From positions 1-8,028 of the forward strand of contig USIZ01000053.1 of the NCBI GenBank assembly GCA_900554855.1: DNA of 8,028 bases, given 5' to 3'. A program made the translations under genes and the position numbers. The DNA comes from an uncultured Eubacteriales bacterium (GTDB lineage Bacteria > Bacillota > Clostridia > Oscillospirales > Oscillospiraceae). This document shows positions 6,452 to 8,028 of this stretch, piece after piece; position 1 is the first letter of the stretch; each line of letters begins with the position of its first letter. Below the pieces are notes generated by a model. The model saw only the letters and a program-made list of their open reading frames with translations, was not told where the DNA came from and searched no databases.

Positions 6452-7255
6452 TTGAATATTCTCGTTTGTGTCAAGCAGGTGCCGGACACCACCATCATCA
6501 AGATCGACCCGGTCAAGCACACCCTGATCCGGGAGGGCGTGCCCAGCATCCTGAACACCTTTGACGCCTACGCGCTGGAGACCGCACTGCGGGTGCGGCA
6601 GAGCGTGGGCGACGCCAGGATCACTGCCCTGTGCATGGGTCCCGAGCAGGCCAAGGAAGTGCTGAAGGAGTGCATTTCCGTCGGCGCTGACGCCGCCTAT
6701 CTGGTCAGTGACCGGGCCTTCGGCGGCAGCGATACGCTGGCCACCAGCCGCACGCTGGCCGCCGCGATCGAGGTACTGGAGGAGCGCCAGGGTGCCAAGT
6801 TTGACCTGGTGTTCTGCGGCAAGCAGGCCATCGACGGCGACACTGCTCAGGTCGGCCCGGAGATCGCCCAGCATCTGGACCGCGCTCTGCTCACCTATGC
6901 CCTGGAGGCCGAGGTGGAGGGCAATACGGTCAAGATCCGCCGTGAGAGCGACGAGGGCTATGACTGGTATGCCGCTGAGATGCCCGCCCTCATCACCGTG
7001 AACAAGACCGCCTACGACCTGCGCTATCCCTCTCTGAAGGGCAAGATGGCCGCCCGCAAGGCTGTCATCGAGACTCTGACCTCTGCCGAGGTCATTGTGC
7101 CCGAGGAGAAGCGCGGCCTGAAGGGCTCTCCCACCAAGGTCAAAAAGACCTTCACTCCCACCCTCAGCAAGAGCGGTATGCGTCTGGAAGGACTGTCCGG
7201 CGCTGAAGCGGGCAAGAAGCTGGCCGACGTGCTGGCCGAAGCCAAGCTGGTGTAA
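6452..7255 (+). CDS. etfB: Electron transfer flavoprotein beta subunit
   Basis: A 267-residue EtfB, which pairs with EtfA to carry electrons for the dehydrogenase encoded 28 bases upstream. It opens with the typical MNILVCVKQVPDT and contains VPSILNTFDAYALE (30-43). CGKQAIDGDTAQVGPE (122-137) is the nucleotide-binding stretch. Human EtfB has DDDCNQ where this has DGDTAQ, and the latter is what I recall from anaerobe EtfBs that take part in flavin-based bifurcation. The family signature region follows as EMPALITVNKTAYDLRYPSLKG (about 176-197). Translation must begin at TTG 6452, because the conserved N-terminus starts there and no alternative start exists upstream. TTG may keep its output in step with its partners, but that is speculation. 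Second gene of the operon; etfA follows after 13 bases. The product is confident; the bifurcating role is inference. Confidence 0.95.
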   Translation: MNILVCVKQVPDTTIIKIDPVKHTLIREGVPSILNTFDAYALETALRVRQSVGDARITALCMGPEQAKEVLKECISVGADAAYLVSDRAFGGSDTLATSRTLAAAIEVLEERQGAKFDLVFCGKQAIDGDTAQVGPEIAQHLDRALLTYALEAEVEGNTVKIRRESDEGYDWYAAEMPALITVNKTAYDLRYPSLKGKMAARKAVIETLTSAEVIVPEEKRGLKGSPTKVKKTFTPTLSKSGMRLEGLSGAEAGKKLADVLAEAKLV

Positions 7256-7260
7256 GGAGG
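7255..7260 (+). promoter_or_regulatory. Ribosome binding site deciding the etfA start
   Basis: AGGAGG, overlapping the last base of the etfB stop, lies 8 bases before ATG 7269 but only 2 before the in-frame GTG at 7263. It therefore selects ATG 7269. It is the strongest ribosome site in the window. Confidence 0.9.
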
Positions 7261-7268
7261 GCGTGAAC

Positions 7269-8024
7269 ATGGAAAACAAGAATCTTTGGGTGGTCGTCGA
7301 GACCGAAGAGGGCAAGGCCAAGAACGTGGGCTATGAGCTGCTCAGCGTAGGCCGCACGCTGGCCGATAAGATGGGCCAGCAGCTGGTTGCGCTGGTCATG
7401 GGTAAAAATGTCGAGTCCGTCGCAAAGGAGAGCATTGCCTACGGCGCCGATCAGGTGCTGCTGGTGGAGGGCGATGAGTATGAGACGTACAACACCGATG
7501 CCGCCACCTTTGCCACCGTTTCCCTGATTAAAAAGTATGCCCCCGCCATCGTGCTCTACGGCGCGACCAACAATGGCCGCGATCTGGCCCCCCGCGTGGC
7601 CTGCCAGCTGGAGACCGGCCTGACCGCGGACTGCACCGAGCTGGATGTCGAGGAGGGAACCAACAATCTGGTGTCCACCCGTCCCACCTTCGGCGGCAAC
7701 CTGCTGGCCGTCATCATGTGCCCGGATCACCATCCCCAGATGTCCACGGTGCGCCCCGGTGTGTTCAAGAAGGCTGCGCCCGATGAGAGCCGCACCGGCG
7801 AGATCGTCCGGGAGGACGTGCACATTGACTCCGCCGACATCCGCGTCAAGCTGGTGGAGCGAGTCAAGGAGGTAGCTGAGGCTGTCAACCTGGAGGAGGC
7901 CGAGGTCATCGTGGCCGGCGGCCGCGGCCTGAAGGACGAGAAGGGCTTTGATCTGATTCGTGAGCTGGCCGATGTGCTGGGCGGCACCGTGGGTGCCAGC
8001 CGTGCCGCCGTGGACGCGGGCTAG
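7269..8024 (+). CDS. etfA: Electron transfer flavoprotein alpha subunit, frame ended early by TAG
   Basis: Alpha subunit of the Etf that serves the upstream dehydrogenase. The N-terminal domain (about 1-185) is intact: NLWVVVETEEGKAKNVGYELL (5-25), LYGATNNGRDLAPRVA (96-111), TRPTFGGN (137-144) and PQMSTVRPGVF (156-166). The FAD-binding domain begins near 190 with VIVAGGRGLKDEKGF (213-227) and GGTVGASRAAVDAG (238-251). The frame then hits TAG at 8022-8024. Relatives are well over 300 residues and continue VDAGW-I, so TAG stands where Trp (TGG) is expected, and the next codon ATC gives the expected Ile. As written the product is 251 residues and lacks the GQTGKTV and SGAIQH-type FAD motifs. It could be a sequence error near a contig edge, a nonsense mutation that would disable the operon, or a read-through codon. 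There is no N-terminal ferredoxin-like extension. Confidence 0.9.
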   Translation: MENKNLWVVVETEEGKAKNVGYELLSVGRTLADKMGQQLVALVMGKNVESVAKESIAYGADQVLLVEGDEYETYNTDAATFATVSLIKKYAPAIVLYGATNNGRDLAPRVACQLETGLTADCTELDVEEGTNNLVSTRPTFGGNLLAVIMCPDHHPQMSTVRPGVFKKAAPDESRTGEIVREDVHIDSADIRVKLVERVKEVAEAVNLEEAEVIVAGGRGLKDEKGFDLIRELADVLGGTVGASRAAVDAG

Positions 8025-8028
8025 ATCG

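Noticed and set aside
5233..6558. 441-codon minus-strand frame opposite the acyl-CoA dehydrogenase
   Set aside because: Low-complexity Leu/Gly/His/Ala composition typical of an antisense shadow; the plus strand encodes a clear, full-length dehydrogenase.
6425..7823. Minus-strand frames opposite etfB and etfA (6425-7321 and 7164-7823)
   Set aside because: Shadow frames of recognised genes with no ribosome sites or family resemblance.
8019..8026. Possible pyrrolysine or other programmed UAG codon in etfA taken as established
   Set aside because: Only four bases follow the codon, and no suppressor tRNA or insertion element is visible; a sequence error or nonsense mutation is simpler. Kept as a finding to check, not as a claim.

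Overview
The window looks like a chromosomal segment of a GC-rich, low-oxygen Firmicute, most likely a Clostridia/Oscillospiraceae-type gut anaerobe. The evidence is codon use rich in GCC, CTG and GGC inside genes, AT-rich promoter regions, strong AGGAGG-type ribosome binding sites, a TTG start codon, and an acyl-CoA dehydrogenase-etfB-etfA cluster of the kind found in butyrate-type fermenters. The genus is an inference; no rRNA or marker gene is present.

Layout. (1) Positions 1-2960, minus strand: the N-terminal 986 or so residues of pyruvate carboxylase. The biotin carboxylase and carboxyltransferase domains are complete, and the C-terminal biotin-carrier domain lies beyond the left edge. 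(2) Positions 2961-3209: a divergent control region. It holds a sigma-A-type promoter and hairpin-bearing leader for pyruvate carboxylase, a second promoter for the rightward genes, and several short inverted repeats that could be operators. (3) Positions 3210-5091, plus strand: a compact three-gene unit with overlapping starts and stops. It encodes a GNAT acetyltransferase, a 130-residue protein of unknown function, and a lipoprotein DNA/RNA non-specific endonuclease with a C-terminal Cys/His zinc-type module. It ends in a strong Rho-independent terminator at 5101-5127. (4) Positions 5128-5286: promoter region with an extended -10 box. (5) Positions 5287-8028, plus strand: an FAD-dependent acyl-CoA dehydrogenase, then etfB (TTG start) and etfA.

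How the genes work together. The dehydrogenase and EtfAB should form one electron-transfer module: the dehydrogenase interconverts acyl-CoA and enoyl-CoA, and EtfAB carries the electrons, in anaerobes often by flavin-based bifurcation linked to NADH and ferredoxin. Pyruvate carboxylase supplies oxaloacetate and has its own promoter on the other strand. The nuclease operon has no evident metabolic link to either side.

The oddest observation is at the right edge. The etfA frame meets a TAG codon at 8022-8024, exactly where relatives have the Trp of an 'SR..VDAGW' motif. The remaining four bases still fit the normal protein. This would remove most of the FAD-binding domain unless it is a sequence error, a nonsense mutation or a recoded codon. 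I saw no mobile element, CRISPR array, tRNA, rRNA or clearly novel system; most of the window is ordinary core metabolism.
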